Part shown: piece after piece, positions 56,327 to 64,000 of the stretch
Layout of the letters: each line of letters begins with the position of its first letter
Numbering within the stretch: position 1 is the stretch's first letter
Assembly (NCBI RefSeq): GCF_006716765.1
Contig: NZ_VFPO01000001.1
Location: 3,534,001 to 3,598,000 of the forward strand
Length of the DNA: 64,000 bases
Source: Actinomadura hallensis
GTDB taxonomy: Bacteria; Actinomycetota; Actinomycetes; Streptosporangiales; Streptosporangiaceae
Direction of reading: 5' to 3'
Made by a program: the position numbers and the translations under genes
The notes under the pieces: generated by a model
Told to the model about the DNA's origin: nothing
Database searches by the model: none
The model's input: the letters and a program-made list of their open reading frames with translations, nothing else

Positions 56327-56438
56327 GCTCTGCCCCACTCCCCGACGCGTTACCGCGTACAGACGTCTGGACGAACGTCCCCGCCGGGGACGTTCCCTGT
56401 TCGGACGCCCTCTGTACGGACCTGCGAAGCGCCGCCGA

Positions 56439-57239
56439 TCACTGCGGGCCCTCCGCGACGGCGGCGGCGAGTGCGGCCGGGTCGAGCCGCGGGGCCCCTT
56501 CCCGCAGCCACAGGAAGTACTCCACGTTGCCCGAGGGGCCCGGAAGCGGGCTCGCGGTCACCCCGCGGACCCCGAGGCCCAGCGCGGCGGCGTGCTCGGC
56601 CACGTCCCGGACCGCGCCGGCGCGCAGCTCCGGGTCGCGGACGACGCCGCCCGCGCCGACCCTGTCCTTGCCGACCTCGAACTGCGGCTTCACCATGACC
56701 GCGAAGTCGGCGCCGGGCGCCGCGCACAAGCGCAGCGGACCGAGGACCAGCCTCAGCGAGATGAACGACAGGTCGCCGACGATCAGTTCCGGGGGCGGGC
56801 CGTCGAGCATCTCCGGCGTCAGCTCGCGGACGTTCACCCGCTCCATGACGGTGACCCGCTCGTCGGTCCGCAGCGACCAGGCGATCTGCCCGTACCCGAC
56901 GTCGACCGCGTACACGCGTTCGGCGCCCTCCCGCAGCAGGACGTCGGTGAACCCGCCGGTGGAGGCGCCCGCGTCCAGGCAGACGCGGCCCTTCACGGGG
57001 GGTCCGCCGAACGCCTTCAGCGCGCCCGCCAGCTTGTGGCCGCCGCGGGAGACGTACTCGGGGCCGCTCTCGGCGTCGGCGACCACGATCGCGGCGCCGG
57101 CCTCGACCTGCGTCGCCGCCTTGGCCGCGGTGCGCCCGCCGACCCGCACCCGGCCGTCGGCGATCAGCCGCCCGGCGTGCTCCCGCGACCGCGCCAGGCC
57201 GCGCCGCACCAGTTCGGCGTCCAGGCGCCGCCTGCTCAT
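56439..57239 (-). CDS. tlyA: TlyA-family 2'-O-ribose rRNA methyltransferase
   Basis: 266 residues. The N-terminal S4 RNA-binding domain is at about 3-60 (RRRLDAELVRRGLARSREHA). The FtsJ/RrmJ-type domain has VCLDAGASTGGFTDVLLREG, VYAVDVGYGQIAW and LIVGDLSFISLRLVL. The M. tuberculosis enzyme methylates 16S and 23S rRNA and its loss causes capreomycin resistance. The gene is followed by nadK and preceded by a small conserved gene in the same strand order as Rv1693-Rv1694-Rv1695. Confidence 0.95.
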   Translation of the reverse strand: MSRRRLDAELVRRGLARSREHAGRLIADGRVRVGGRTAAKAATQVEAGAAIVVADAESGPEYVSRGGHKLAGALKAFGGPPVKGRVCLDAGASTGGFTDVLLREGAERVYAVDVGYGQIAWSLRTDERVTVMERVNVRELTPEMLDGPPPELIVGDLSFISLRLVLGPLRLCAAPGADFAVMVKPQFEVGKDRVGAGGVVRDPELRAGAVRDVAEHAAALGLGVRGVTASPLPGPSGNVEYFLWLREGAPRLDPAALAAAVAEGPQ

Positions 57240-57258
57240 CGTCCCGCCTCCGCTCGGC

Positions 57259-57585
57259 TCACGGGCGGGGACGGAGGGCGTCGGGGAAGGCGGGCCGGGG
57301 CCGCTCGTGCCGCCCTTCCCGCTCGGGGTCGCCCGCGGCGCCGGCCGGGTCGGCGGAGTCGGCGGACGCGAGGAGGTCCTGGAGCCGCCGGTGGACGTCC
57401 GCGTAGATCTCGACGTGCTCGGCGACGGGCCGCGCGCCGAGCTCGCCGAGGAGGGCCACGGCGGCGTCGACCCGCGGGTCGCCGGTCGGGTCCGGCGGCG
57501 GGACGGCGGGAAGATCCGGCTCGTCCGGGGCGGGGCCGCCCGCCGCGGCGGGGAGACCCGGCCCTTGCGCGGCCTCGTCGGACAT
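57259..57585 (-). CDS. Small conserved protein of the tlyA cluster (Rv1693-like)
   Basis: 108 residues from ATG 57585 with GGGAGG 8 nt upstream. A Pro/Asp/Ala-rich N terminus leads into a short helical core, DPRVDAAVALLGELGARPVA then EHVEIYADVHRRLQDLLASA, followed by another disordered tail. The core resembles the short conserved protein between the HAD hydrolase and TlyA genes in mycobacteria (Rv1693). No function is known. It ends 19 nt before tlyA. Confidence 0.75.
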   Translation of the reverse strand: MSDEAAQGPGLPAAAGGPAPDEPDLPAVPPPDPTGDPRVDAAVALLGELGARPVAEHVEIYADVHRRLQDLLASADSADPAGAAGDPEREGRHERPRPAFPDALRPRP

Positions 57586-57699
57586 CACGTTTACCTCCCA
57601 GTAGACCCTCGGCGCCCGCGACAGTTCGCACCCGGCTCATGGTGAACGCTACCTTCCCTGAACGACATCGTTGTCGCAGGAACGGGGAACGGCCTGACC

Positions 57700-58041
57700 A
57701 TGGCGAACGAGGAGGACTGCCGGGCGGCGCTCGGCCGTGTCGCGGCGCGCCTGGAGGAGGTGGACGCCGACCGGTTCGCCGAGCACGTGGTCGAGCGGAC
57801 GATCAGCTGCGTGATCCCGGACCTCGGGCTGGCGTTCCGGACGCGGCTGCACGCGGGCGGGCTCGACCCGTTCGAGCCCGACGACGACCCGAAGGCGGCG
57901 CAGGTCCGGCTGACGGTCGACAGCGACGACCTCGTCGCGATGGCGCACGACGAGCTGAACCCGGCCAAGGCGTGGGCGGCCGGCCGCGTCAAGATCGAGG
58001 CGAGCATCTTCGACCTGCTCCGCCTGCGCAAACTCCTCTGA
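57700..58041 (+). CDS. SCP2-like sterol/lipid carrier domain protein
   Basis: 113 residues. The compact alpha/beta domain has VIPDLGLAFRTRLHAGG, then QVRLTVDSDDLVAMAHDELN and PAKAWAAGRVKIEASIFDLL, the ligand-tunnel helices of SCP2 folds. Such domains bind lipids or acyl-CoA. It is transcribed opposite to the tlyA-HAD cluster and breaks the otherwise uniform gene direction. Its stop codon lies in the first of a set of 19-bp tandem repeats. Confidence 0.8.
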   Translation: MANEEDCRAALGRVAARLEEVDADRFAEHVVERTISCVIPDLGLAFRTRLHAGGLDPFEPDDDPKAAQVRLTVDSDDLVAMAHDELNPAKAWAAGRVKIEASIFDLLRLRKLL

Positions 58042-58089
58042 GCACGGCCCTCTCCTCTGAGCACGGCCCTCTCCCCTGAGCGCGGCGTC
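58033..58089. repeat. 19-bp tandem repeat across the SCP2 stop codon
   Basis: CTCCTCTGAGCACGGCCCT occurs exactly at 58033-58051 and 58052-58070, with a degenerate third copy from 58071. The SCP2 stop TGA (58039-58041) is part of the first unit. It probably arose by replication slippage. Confidence 0.7.
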
Positions 58090-58140
58090 TCCCGTGAACG
58101 CGGCGTCGCCCTCGACCGCGGCGGTCCGCCGCGGCGGCGT

Positions 58141-59142
58141 TCACAGCCGGAGACCCTCCAGCGCCCCGGCGAGGGACTCCGCGGGGGGCGGCGTCGCGGT
58201 CTCCCACGCGGCGGCGGCGAGCGCGCGGAGGCCGTCGTAGGGGTCGCCGGTGCCCTCGAGCGTGAACGTCCCGCCGTCGCGGCGCGCCGTCCAGCCCCCG
58301 CAGCGGTGGCCGCCGCCGTCGCGGACGACCTCCGGGTGCGGGACGAGGAGGCCGGTCAGGTCGGGCGCGAGGTAGGTGGGCCGCCGGTGCGGCGGGGCGG
58401 TGAGGGCCTGCAGCGGGTCGGTGACGCCCGTGAAGACGAGGAGGCTGTCGGCGTTCCCGTTGTTGGCGCCCTCGATGTCGGTGTCGAGCCGGTCGCCGAC
58501 CACGAGGGGGCGGCGGGCGCCGGTGCGCAGGATGGACTCCTGGTGCAGCGGCCGCTCCGGCTTGCCGGTGACGATCGGCTCGACCCCGGTCGCGGCGCTG
58601 ATCACGCGGAGCAGGGCGCCGTTTCCCGGCTGCGGCGGCCCGTCCCCGCCGGGGATGGTCAGGTCGCCGTTGGAGCCGACGAACAGGGCGCCCATGGCGA
58701 CGGCCTTCGCGCCTTCGGCCAGGAGCCCGTAGCCGAGGCCGGGATGGTAGCCCTGCACGACGGCGGCGGGCCGCCCCGCCGCCGTCGACACCGGGCGCAG
58801 CCCGTGCGCGCGGACGGCGTGGCGCAGGCCCATGCCGCCGACGACGAGGACCTCCGAACCGGCGGGCAGGCGCTCGGCGAGCAGGCGCGCCGCCGCCTGC
58901 GCGGAGGTGACCACGTCGTCCGCCTCCGCGGGGACGCCCACGTCGGTGAGCAGCGCCGCGACCGCCGACGGCGTCCGCGAGGCGTTGTTGGTCACGAACG
59001 CCAGCCGCTGCCCCGCCGCGCGGGCCTTGGCCAGCGACTCCGCCGCCGCGGGGACCGGCCTGGAGCCGACGTAGACGACTCCGTCGAGGTCGAGCAGGGC
59101 GACGTCGTACGCCTCGCTCAGGGGGCGGTCGCTGCCTTTCAT
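58141..59142 (-). CDS. HAD-superfamily IIA hydrolase (NagD-like phosphatase)
   Basis: 333 residues. The nucleophile motif is VALLDLDGVVYVGSRPVPAA, motif II FVTNNASRTPSAVA, motif III with TGKPERPLHQESI and motif IV VVGDRLDTDIEGANNGNAD, with a C2-type cap between. Members dephosphorylate sugar phosphates or nucleotides. The C-terminal ~90 residues beyond the core hydrolase are an extra domain (PDLTGLLVPHPEVVRDGGGH). ATG 59142 has GAGGAG 4 nt upstream; ATG 59154 would be leaderless. It matches Rv1692 in the conserved order. Confidence 0.93.
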   Translation of the reverse strand: MKGSDRPLSEAYDVALLDLDGVVYVGSRPVPAAAESLAKARAAGQRLAFVTNNASRTPSAVAALLTDVGVPAEADDVVTSAQAAARLLAERLPAGSEVLVVGGMGLRHAVRAHGLRPVSTAAGRPAAVVQGYHPGLGYGLLAEGAKAVAMGALFVGSNGDLTIPGGDGPPQPGNGALLRVISAATGVEPIVTGKPERPLHQESILRTGARRPLVVGDRLDTDIEGANNGNADSLLVFTGVTDPLQALTAPPHRRPTYLAPDLTGLLVPHPEVVRDGGGHRCGGWTARRDGGTFTLEGTGDPYDGLRALAAAAWETATPPPAESLAGALEGLRL

Positions 59143-59161
59143 GGAGCTCCTCATGGCCGGG

Positions 59162-59190
59162 ATCGTACGGAGGGTGTTACCAGTAGGTAA
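59162..59190 (-). promoter_or_regulatory. Promoter of the HAD hydrolase with an embedded dyad
   Basis: On the minus strand TTACCT (59185-59190) and TACGAT (59162-59167) are separated by 17 bp. The dyad TTACC-AGTA-GGTAA (59177-59190) covers the -35 region. The -10 box ends 7 nt before ATG 59154, so transcription would start at about that codon. Confidence 0.45.
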
Positions 59191-59223
59191 TGCGCGGGGG
59201 CGGGGGCGACGCCGCCGACGGGG

Positions 59224-59664
59224 TCAGCGGCGGTACTTCAGCGTGGCCCTTGCGTGCCGCAGCGCCTTCGCGTAGTCCTCGTTGTCGGGACGCATGGCGG
59301 CCGCGAGCGCCAGGTGCCGGGCGGCCCCCTCGAAGTCGCCGAGGCGGCTGAGCGACAGGCCCAGCCCGAACCGCGCGTAGTCCTCGGCGGGCTCCTCCTC
59401 GACGATCGAGCCGAAGCTCTCCGCCGCGGCGCTGAACTGGCGCGCCCCGAACTGGGCGCGGGCGAGGGCCTCGCGGATGCTGTGCGAGGACGGCTCGGCC
59501 TCGGCGGCCCTCGTCAGCAGCTGCAGCGCGGCTGCGGCGCTGCCCGAGCGCAGCAGTTCCAGACCGCGGGTGTACCACTCGTAGACGCCGCCCTCCGGAG
59601 CGGCGCCCCCGCGGGGATCCTCCCCCGGGGAATCCCCCGGGCGCGCGAATCCTTCACTACTCAT
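59224..59664 (-). CDS. Tetratricopeptide-repeat protein (Rv1691-like)
   Basis: 146 residues. A Gly/Pro/Glu-rich N terminus precedes about three TPR units: YEWYTRGLELLRSGSAAAAL, EALARAQFGARQFSAAAESF and DYARFGLGLSLSRLGDFEGA. It probably serves as a protein-interaction scaffold. ATG 59664 has GGGGAGG 5 nt upstream. It is the upstream neighbour of the HAD gene, as Rv1691 is of Rv1692. A larger TPR-type protein on the same strand starts outside the window. Confidence 0.87.
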   Translation of the reverse strand: MSSEGFARPGDSPGEDPRGGAAPEGGVYEWYTRGLELLRSGSAAAALQLLTRAAEAEPSSHSIREALARAQFGARQFSAAAESFGSIVEEEPAEDYARFGLGLSLSRLGDFEGAARHLALAAAMRPDNEDYAKALRHARATLKYRR

Positions 59665-59727
59665 GTGGACCTCCCCTCGCATCCCGACCGTACCCGCGAC
59701 GCCGCACCGGGCGTCCCGTTGATTAGC

Positions 59728-61086
59728 ATGCCCGGGGTGGACGGCATTCCCGGCGTGGACGACGACCTCCCCGCAGGTCTTCCGCCGGAGGAGTTCAGCG
59801 CGCGGATCTTCGGGACGTCGGAGCCGCGGACGGGCCGCGGCCTCGAGCTGTCCCCCTTCCGCGGCGTCCGGTTCGTCCCGGAGGTCGCCGGCGACCCGGC
59901 GGAGGTCACGACGCCCCCGTACGACCTGATCGACGAGGCGGCGGCCCTGCGGCTGCTGGCGGGGGGCGGGTACAACATCGTCCGCCTCAACCTGCCGCGC
60001 GCCGCCGGGGAGAGCTATCACGCGGCGGGCGAGAGGCTCCGCCGCTGGCTGGACGAGGGCGCCCTCACCGTCGACCCCGAGCCCGCCCTGTACGTCTACG
60101 AGGCGTCCCGGGACGGGGCCGTCCTGCAGCGAGGGCTGATCGGCGCGGTGGGGCTGCGCGCCGAGTCGGAGAAGGTCGTGCTGCCGCACGAGGACGTCTT
60201 CCCGGGCCCGGTTCGCGACCGGCTGGCCCTGATGACGGCCGCGAACGCCAACCTTGAGCCGATCTTCCTGCTGTACGAGGGCGGCGGCGACGCCGCCCGC
60301 ATCGTCGACGACGCGGCCGGCGGGGAACCCCTGCTCGACTTCCGCGCGGACGACGGGCTCACCCACCGGCTGTGGCGCATCATCGACCCCGCGCTGCACG
60401 CCCGCGTGGCCGCCGACATCCACGACAAGCAGGCGCTCATCGCCGACGGTCATCACCGCTACGCCACCTACCGCGCCCTCCAGGCACGGCACCACGCCGC
60501 CGGCGACGGGCCCGGCCCCTGGGACGCGGGGCTCGCCCTCCTGGTGGACTCCACGCGCTACCCGCCTCACCTGGGCGCGATCCATCGCGTCCTGCCCGGT
60601 CTCAAGCCCGAGGACGCCGCCGAGCGGGCCCGCAAGGTCCTCCGCGTCACCGAGTACCGGGACGAGGCCGCGGCGCTCGACGCGCACGCGAGCGCATCGG
60701 GTCCCGCGTTCCTTCTCGGCGGGGGCGACTCGCTTCATCTCCTCACCGACCCCGACGCCGACGCGCTGAGCCGCTGCATGCCCGCCGGGCACTCCGCACG
60801 GTGGCGGCGGCTCGACACCGCCGTCCTCGACCATCTGCTCATCGGCGGCGTGTGGGACGTTCCCGAGAACGAGACCGCCATCGAGGTCGTCCACGACGAC
60901 CCGTCCGCCGCCATCGCGCGGGCCAGGCGCAGCGGCGGGACCGCGGTCGTCCTGAACCCGCTGAGGGTCGAGGACGTCCTGGCGGTGGCGGGTCACGGCG
61001 AGCGGGTCCCCCGCAAGTCGACCTCGTTCGGCCCCAAACCCCGCACCGGCCTCGTCCTGCGCCTGCTCCGCCCCGACGACCGCTGA
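59728..61086 (+). CDS. DUF1015-family protein
   Basis: 452 residues. Conserved DUF1015 features are FRGVRFVPEVAGDPAEVTTP then PYDLI near the N terminus, NIVRLNLPRA, and the central IADGHHRYATYRALQARHHA, which resembles a serine-kinase or SerK-like active site (archaeal free-serine kinase belongs to this family). The C terminus has KSTSFGPKPRTGLVLRLL. The role is unproven here; a phosphotransferase acting on small molecules is possible. It is divergent from the TPR gene with only 63 bp between starts. Confidence 0.88.
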   Translation: MPGVDGIPGVDDDLPAGLPPEEFSARIFGTSEPRTGRGLELSPFRGVRFVPEVAGDPAEVTTPPYDLIDEAAALRLLAGGGYNIVRLNLPRAAGESYHAAGERLRRWLDEGALTVDPEPALYVYEASRDGAVLQRGLIGAVGLRAESEKVVLPHEDVFPGPVRDRLALMTAANANLEPIFLLYEGGGDAARIVDDAAGGEPLLDFRADDGLTHRLWRIIDPALHARVAADIHDKQALIADGHHRYATYRALQARHHAAGDGPGPWDAGLALLVDSTRYPPHLGAIHRVLPGLKPEDAAERARKVLRVTEYRDEAAALDAHASASGPAFLLGGGDSLHLLTDPDADALSRCMPAGHSARWRRLDTAVLDHLLIGGVWDVPENETAIEVVHDDPSAAIARARRSGGTAVVLNPLRVEDVLAVAGHGERVPRKSTSFGPKPRTGLVLRLLRPDDR

Positions 61087-61158
61087 CACGGCCCTCCGGA
61101 GGGGACCTCCGGGGGAGGCCGGGTGGCCGCGGGGCGCACGGGGCACCATGATCTGGGC

Positions 61159-62100
61159 ATGGACACCACGACCACGATCACCCCTCTCGGCGGAGACGTC
61201 TACGAGATCGACACCCGGATGGCCGGGTACAGCGGCATCACCGCCGGTTACCTGATCCTGTCCGACCGGCCGTGCCTGGTGGAGCCGGGGACGTCCGGCT
61301 CCGCGCCCATCGTGCAGGCGGCGCTGCGGGAGCTCGGCGTCGGCCCCGACGACCTCGCCACCGTGGTGGTCACGCACATCCACCTCGACCACGCGGGCGG
61401 CGTCGGCGACATCGCCCGCATGTATCCGCAGGCGGAGGTCGTCGTCCACGAGAAGGGCGCCCGGCACCTGGCCGACCCGTCGCGGCTGATGCGCAGCGCC
61501 CGCATGGTGTACGGGGACGCCCTCGACACGCTGTTCGGCGAGCTGAAGCCGACGGACGCGGCGCGCATCCGGGCCGTCGAGGACACCGGCGCAGTCGACC
61601 TGGGCGGCGGGCGGCGCCTGGAGTCGCACTACTCCCCCGGCCACGCCAAGCACCACGTCGGGCTGATCGACTCCCAGACCGGCGACCTCTACGTCGGGGA
61701 CGCCGCCGGGATCTACATCCCCGAGACGGGCGACGTGAAGCCCGCCACGCCCCCGCCGGACTTCGACCTCGACACCGCTCTCGCGTCGATCGGCACGTTC
61801 CGGTCGCTGGGTCCGCAGCGGCTGCTGTTCGCGCACTACGGGCCCGTGACCGACGTCGACGACACCCTCGAACGGTCGGCGGAGGAACTGCGGGTCTGGG
61901 TGGACGCCGTCAGCGACGCCAAGGACCAGGGCCTCGACCTCGACCACGCCGTCGCGATGGTCGTGGACCGCACCAAGGACCGCTACGCCATCACGGCCGA
62001 CGACGTCGACCCGGAACTCGCCGCCAAGTACGAGGTGCTCAACAGCGTCGAGGGCAACGTCGCCGGCATCATGCACTCCCTGAACGGGAAGAGCGCCTGA
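61159..62100 (+). CDS. MBL-fold metallo-hydrolase
   Basis: 313 residues. The metal site is complete: VVVTHIHLDHAGGVGDIARM, ESHYSPGHAKHHVGLID, LYVGDAAGIYIPETG and FAHYGPVTDVDD. The layout with a C-terminal helical extension resembles members acting on lactones or thioesters. ATG 61159 has no ribosome binding site; CATGAT 6 nt upstream might be a -10 for a leaderless mRNA. It is convergent with the PhoX gene. The substrate is unknown. Confidence 0.88.
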   Translation: MDTTTTITPLGGDVYEIDTRMAGYSGITAGYLILSDRPCLVEPGTSGSAPIVQAALRELGVGPDDLATVVVTHIHLDHAGGVGDIARMYPQAEVVVHEKGARHLADPSRLMRSARMVYGDALDTLFGELKPTDAARIRAVEDTGAVDLGGGRRLESHYSPGHAKHHVGLIDSQTGDLYVGDAAGIYIPETGDVKPATPPPDFDLDTALASIGTFRSLGPQRLLFAHYGPVTDVDDTLERSAEELRVWVDAVSDAKDQGLDLDHAVAMVVDRTKDRYAITADDVDPELAAKYEVLNSVEGNVAGIMHSLNGKSA

Positions 62101-62149
62101 CGCCGCCCGGCGAGGCCGCGCCGGGCCGTCCGCCGCCGTGGGGCCGCCC

Positions 62150-63316
62150 TCAGTGGCGGAACGGCCCGGTCACCTCGAACGTGTAACCGTCCGTGCCGGC
62201 GATGAACCCGCTCTTGCCGCGCTGGGACGAGAAGTACAGGCGGGAGCCGTCCGGGCTGAACGCCGGGCCGGTGATCTCCGACTCGTCGTGCCCGAGGATG
62301 CGCAGGAACGGGGTGACGATCCCGTCGGTGGTGATGAGGTTGATCTCCATGTTGTCGCCGTCCTCGGCGACGAACAGGTCGCCGGCCGCGTCGGCGGTCA
62401 CGTTGTCGACGCCGCGCAGGGGCGCCTCGCCCTCCGTGACGAGGTCGGGCGCGTAGGCGATGTCCAGCTGCTCGGCCGCCGCGTCGTAGGCCCACACGCG
62501 GTTGTCGCCCTTGGTGGTGAAGTAGCAGACGCCGTGGGTGTAGTGGCAGCCTTCGCCGCCGCGGAAGCGCATGGCCCCGGCGACCTGCTCGCGGGTGGGG
62601 GTGAGCCAGATGTTCGGGCTGGGCACCTTCGCCCACTCGACGGGGCCGGTGCCGTTCCCGACGAGGACCTCCAGGGTCCCGGACGACAGGTCGCCCCACG
62701 TCCGCGGCCGGAAGCGGTAGAAGCACCCGTCGGACTGGTCCTCGGTGAGGTAGACGACCTTCCGCTCGGGGTCGGCCGCGGCGGCCTCGTGCTTGAACCT
62801 GCCCATCGCGGGGCGGGCCACGGCCTTCTGCTGGCCCCGCGGGTCCGTCTCCCACACGAGCCCGAGGTCGTGCTCCTCGCACGACAGCCACGTGTTCCAC
62901 GGCGTCGCACCGCCCGCGCAGTTCAGCGTGGTGCCGTTCAGCGTGCGGTACGCCGACGTGATCTTGCCGGACGCGTCGAACCGTATGGCGGACACCCCGC
63001 CGACGAGCGGGACCTCCGAGTTGCTGACGTAGATCCAGCCGTCCCCGTCGGGGAAGCAGGCGCCGCCGTCCGGCGCCGGATGCCAGGTGTGCCTCGTCCC
63101 CTCCACGCGCTGGAGGGAACGCGCCACGATCCGGCTGGTGAACCCCTCCGGCAGCTGCAGGCCGTTGGCGTCCGCGGCCTGCAGCGGGCCGTACGGGCTG
63201 GGGCCCGGCTGCGCCGGGCCGGCCGCGAACGCCTGGTGCCACAGGGCGCCCGAGAAGGCGGCGGCGCCGCCGGCGACGGCGGTGGCGCGCAGGAACATAC
63301 GTCGGTCCAGGGACAT
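62150..63316 (-). CDS. Tat-exported PhoX/DUF839-family phosphatase-like protein
   Basis: 388 residues. The twin-arginine signal is DRRMFLRATAVAGGAAAFSG, with cleavage expected after AFA. The mature part is a beta-propeller typical of PhoX/DUF839: GWIYVSNSEVPLVGGVSAIR, WNTWLSCEEHD, YLTEDQSDGCFYRFRPR and GDLFVAEDGDNMEINL, with acidic residues that bind calcium and iron in PhoX. It is shorter than full PhoX alkaline phosphatases (about 600-700 residues). ATG 63316 has AGGAG 5 nt upstream. A promoter with an overlapping 9-bp operator precedes it, so expression is likely regulated. Confidence 0.88.
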   Translation of the reverse strand: MSLDRRMFLRATAVAGGAAAFSGALWHQAFAAGPAQPGPSPYGPLQAADANGLQLPEGFTSRIVARSLQRVEGTRHTWHPAPDGGACFPDGDGWIYVSNSEVPLVGGVSAIRFDASGKITSAYRTLNGTTLNCAGGATPWNTWLSCEEHDLGLVWETDPRGQQKAVARPAMGRFKHEAAAADPERKVVYLTEDQSDGCFYRFRPRTWGDLSSGTLEVLVGNGTGPVEWAKVPSPNIWLTPTREQVAGAMRFRGGEGCHYTHGVCYFTTKGDNRVWAYDAAAEQLDIAYAPDLVTEGEAPLRGVDNVTADAAGDLFVAEDGDNMEINLITTDGIVTPFLRILGHDESEITGPAFSPDGSRLYFSSQRGKSGFIAGTDGYTFEVTGPFRH

Positions 63317-63381
63317 GACAACTCCTGAGAGCATCACCCGCCGGACGTGCCGGCGGTCCCCCCGAACGGCGTAGTTCCGTG

Positions 63382-63417
63382 ACTATCGGTCGTAACCTAC
63401 TTGCCAGTCAAGTAGGT
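63382..63417 (-). promoter_or_regulatory. Promoter with overlapping perfect operator before the PhoX gene
   Basis: On the minus strand TTGACT (63406-63411) and GATAGT (63382-63387) are spaced 18 bp apart, a good vegetative promoter. The -35 box lies inside a perfect inverted repeat, ACCTACTTG (63395-63403) / CAAGTAGGT (63409-63417), with a 5-nt centre. Its size and position fit a TetR- or GntR-type repressor operator. No T-run follows it, so a terminator for the upstream gene is less likely. Confidence 0.65.
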
Positions 63418-63421
63418 CGCG

Positions 63422-64000
63422 TCATCCGTTATCCGCCGGCCGCTCGCCGTTGGCCGGGCCTTCACCGGCCGGCTTCCCCTCGGCCGGTTTCGGCTCCAGA
63501 AAGACGGCGGGCGCGTCGGGCGCGCCCTCCTCCGGCTCCGCGGGCGGCTTCGGCGCCTCGGGCTCGGCGGCCTTGAACTCGATGCCGGTCGCCGGCGCGG
63601 GCCCCGAGTCGGCGGCGGCCTCGGGCGCGGCCTCGGGGGCGGCCTCCTGGGCGTCTCCGCCTTCCGCGGCGTTGTCCGCGTCCCCTGCCGCCTCGATTTC
63701 GCCGGCCTCGGCTTCGGCTTCGTTTTCGGCCTGCTCAGCGTCGTCCGCTACGGCGTCGTCTGTCTGGATGTCGCTCTTCTCGGCGTCTCCGTCTTCGGCC
63801 TCGTCTTCTTCTTCGGTGTCGATGATGTGGAGGCCCTCCAGTTCGGCGTACCGCTCGGCGGCGTCGGTCTCACCGTCCCGGTCGGCCGCCGCGGCGCGCG
63901 CGAACCATTCGGACGCCTCCGATTCGCGTCCCGCCTCCGTGAGCGCGTCGGCGTACGCGTAGAACAGCCGCGCCGACCACGGCCGGAGCCGCTTGTCGCG
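63422..64000 (-). CDS. 3' end of a large TPR-type protein with acidic tail (partial)
   Basis: 192 residues are visible; the start is beyond position 64000. The first ~60 residues form a TPR-like pair of helices (RPWSARLFYAYADALTEAGR, ESEASEWFARAAAADRDGET). The rest is a long low-complexity tail extremely rich in Glu, Ala, Asp and Pro, ending PADNG before TGA 63422-63424. The acidic tail is probably disordered. The position upstream of the HAD/TPR block suggests a conserved TPR protein of that neighbourhood, but identity is uncertain. Confidence 0.7.
   Translation of the reverse strand, partial: RDKRLRPWSARLFYAYADALTEAGRESEASEWFARAAAADRDGETDAAERYAELEGLHIIDTEEEDEAEDGDAEKSDIQTDDAVADDAEQAENEAEAEAGEIEAAGDADNAAEGGDAQEAAPEAAPEAAADSGPAPATGIEFKAAEPEAPKPPAEPEEGAPDAPAVFLEPKPAEGKPAGEGPANGERPADNG

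Overview
The window is very GC-rich (above 70 percent by eye) and comes from a mycothiol-producing actinomycete. RbpA, WhiA, SteA/SteB, TlyA, an S-(hydroxymethyl)mycothiol dehydrogenase and frequent GTG/TTG starts all point there. I infer an Actinomadura-like member of the Streptosporangiales; no rRNA or other species marker is present to confirm it. I saw no tRNA, rRNA, prophage, insertion sequence or CRISPR array.

Layout. 1-9026: end of a possible MarR regulator, a histidine kinase/response regulator pair next to a small membrane protein and an MMPL exporter, then small-molecule enzymes (Asp/Glu racemase-like, PEP mutase/isocitrate lyase-like, carboxymuconolactone decarboxylase-like, an ACT-GNAT acetyltransferase and a methyltransferase). 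9023-11937 (minus): an Lrp regulator, an EamA exporter, a ZTP riboswitch and glyA. 12398-16419 (minus): rbpA, secG, tpiA, pgk, gap. 16671-20000 (plus): three paralogous membrane proteins wedged between gap and whiA. 20027-25034 (minus): uvrC-rapZ-yvcK-whiA. 25205-31587: an MscS-type channel, a Rieske protein beside a gutted Rieske copy, uvrA and an MBL-fold protein.

31663-36949 (minus): a Crp/Fnr regulator, a 1313-residue Crp/NB-ARC/TPR fusion and a small membrane protein; this is my leading candidate for an undescribed system. 37134-43523: MBL hydrolases, a P-loop protein, the mycothiol-dependent formaldehyde dehydrogenase with its MBL partner, and a lipoprotein-MoxR-VWA operon. 43563-46995: a double-domain acyl-CoA dehydrogenase and a TerC protein with a probable manganese (yybP-ykoY) riboswitch. 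47085-59664 (mostly minus): a conserved actinobacterial envelope/repair block, TPR-HAD-small protein-tlyA-nadK-recN-steA-steB, extended by a MraY-like transferase, a MurJ-like flippase and a GT4 glycosyltransferase. 59728-64000: a DUF1015 protein, an MBL protein, a Tat-exported PhoX/DUF839 protein with a clear operator, and the 3' end of an acidic TPR-type protein.

How it works together. The pgk/gap/tpiA, YvcK and RapZ genes link central carbon flow to cell-wall precursor control. SteA/SteB, the MraY-like protein, the MurJ-like flippase and the glycosyltransferase look like one lipid-linked glycan and septation module. UvrA, UvrC and RecN provide DNA repair. Several genes (histidine kinase, first TPM-like paralog, uvrC, the 43185 gene) have a TANNNT-type -10 box placed so that transcription would begin at or next to the start codon, suggesting leaderless mRNAs.
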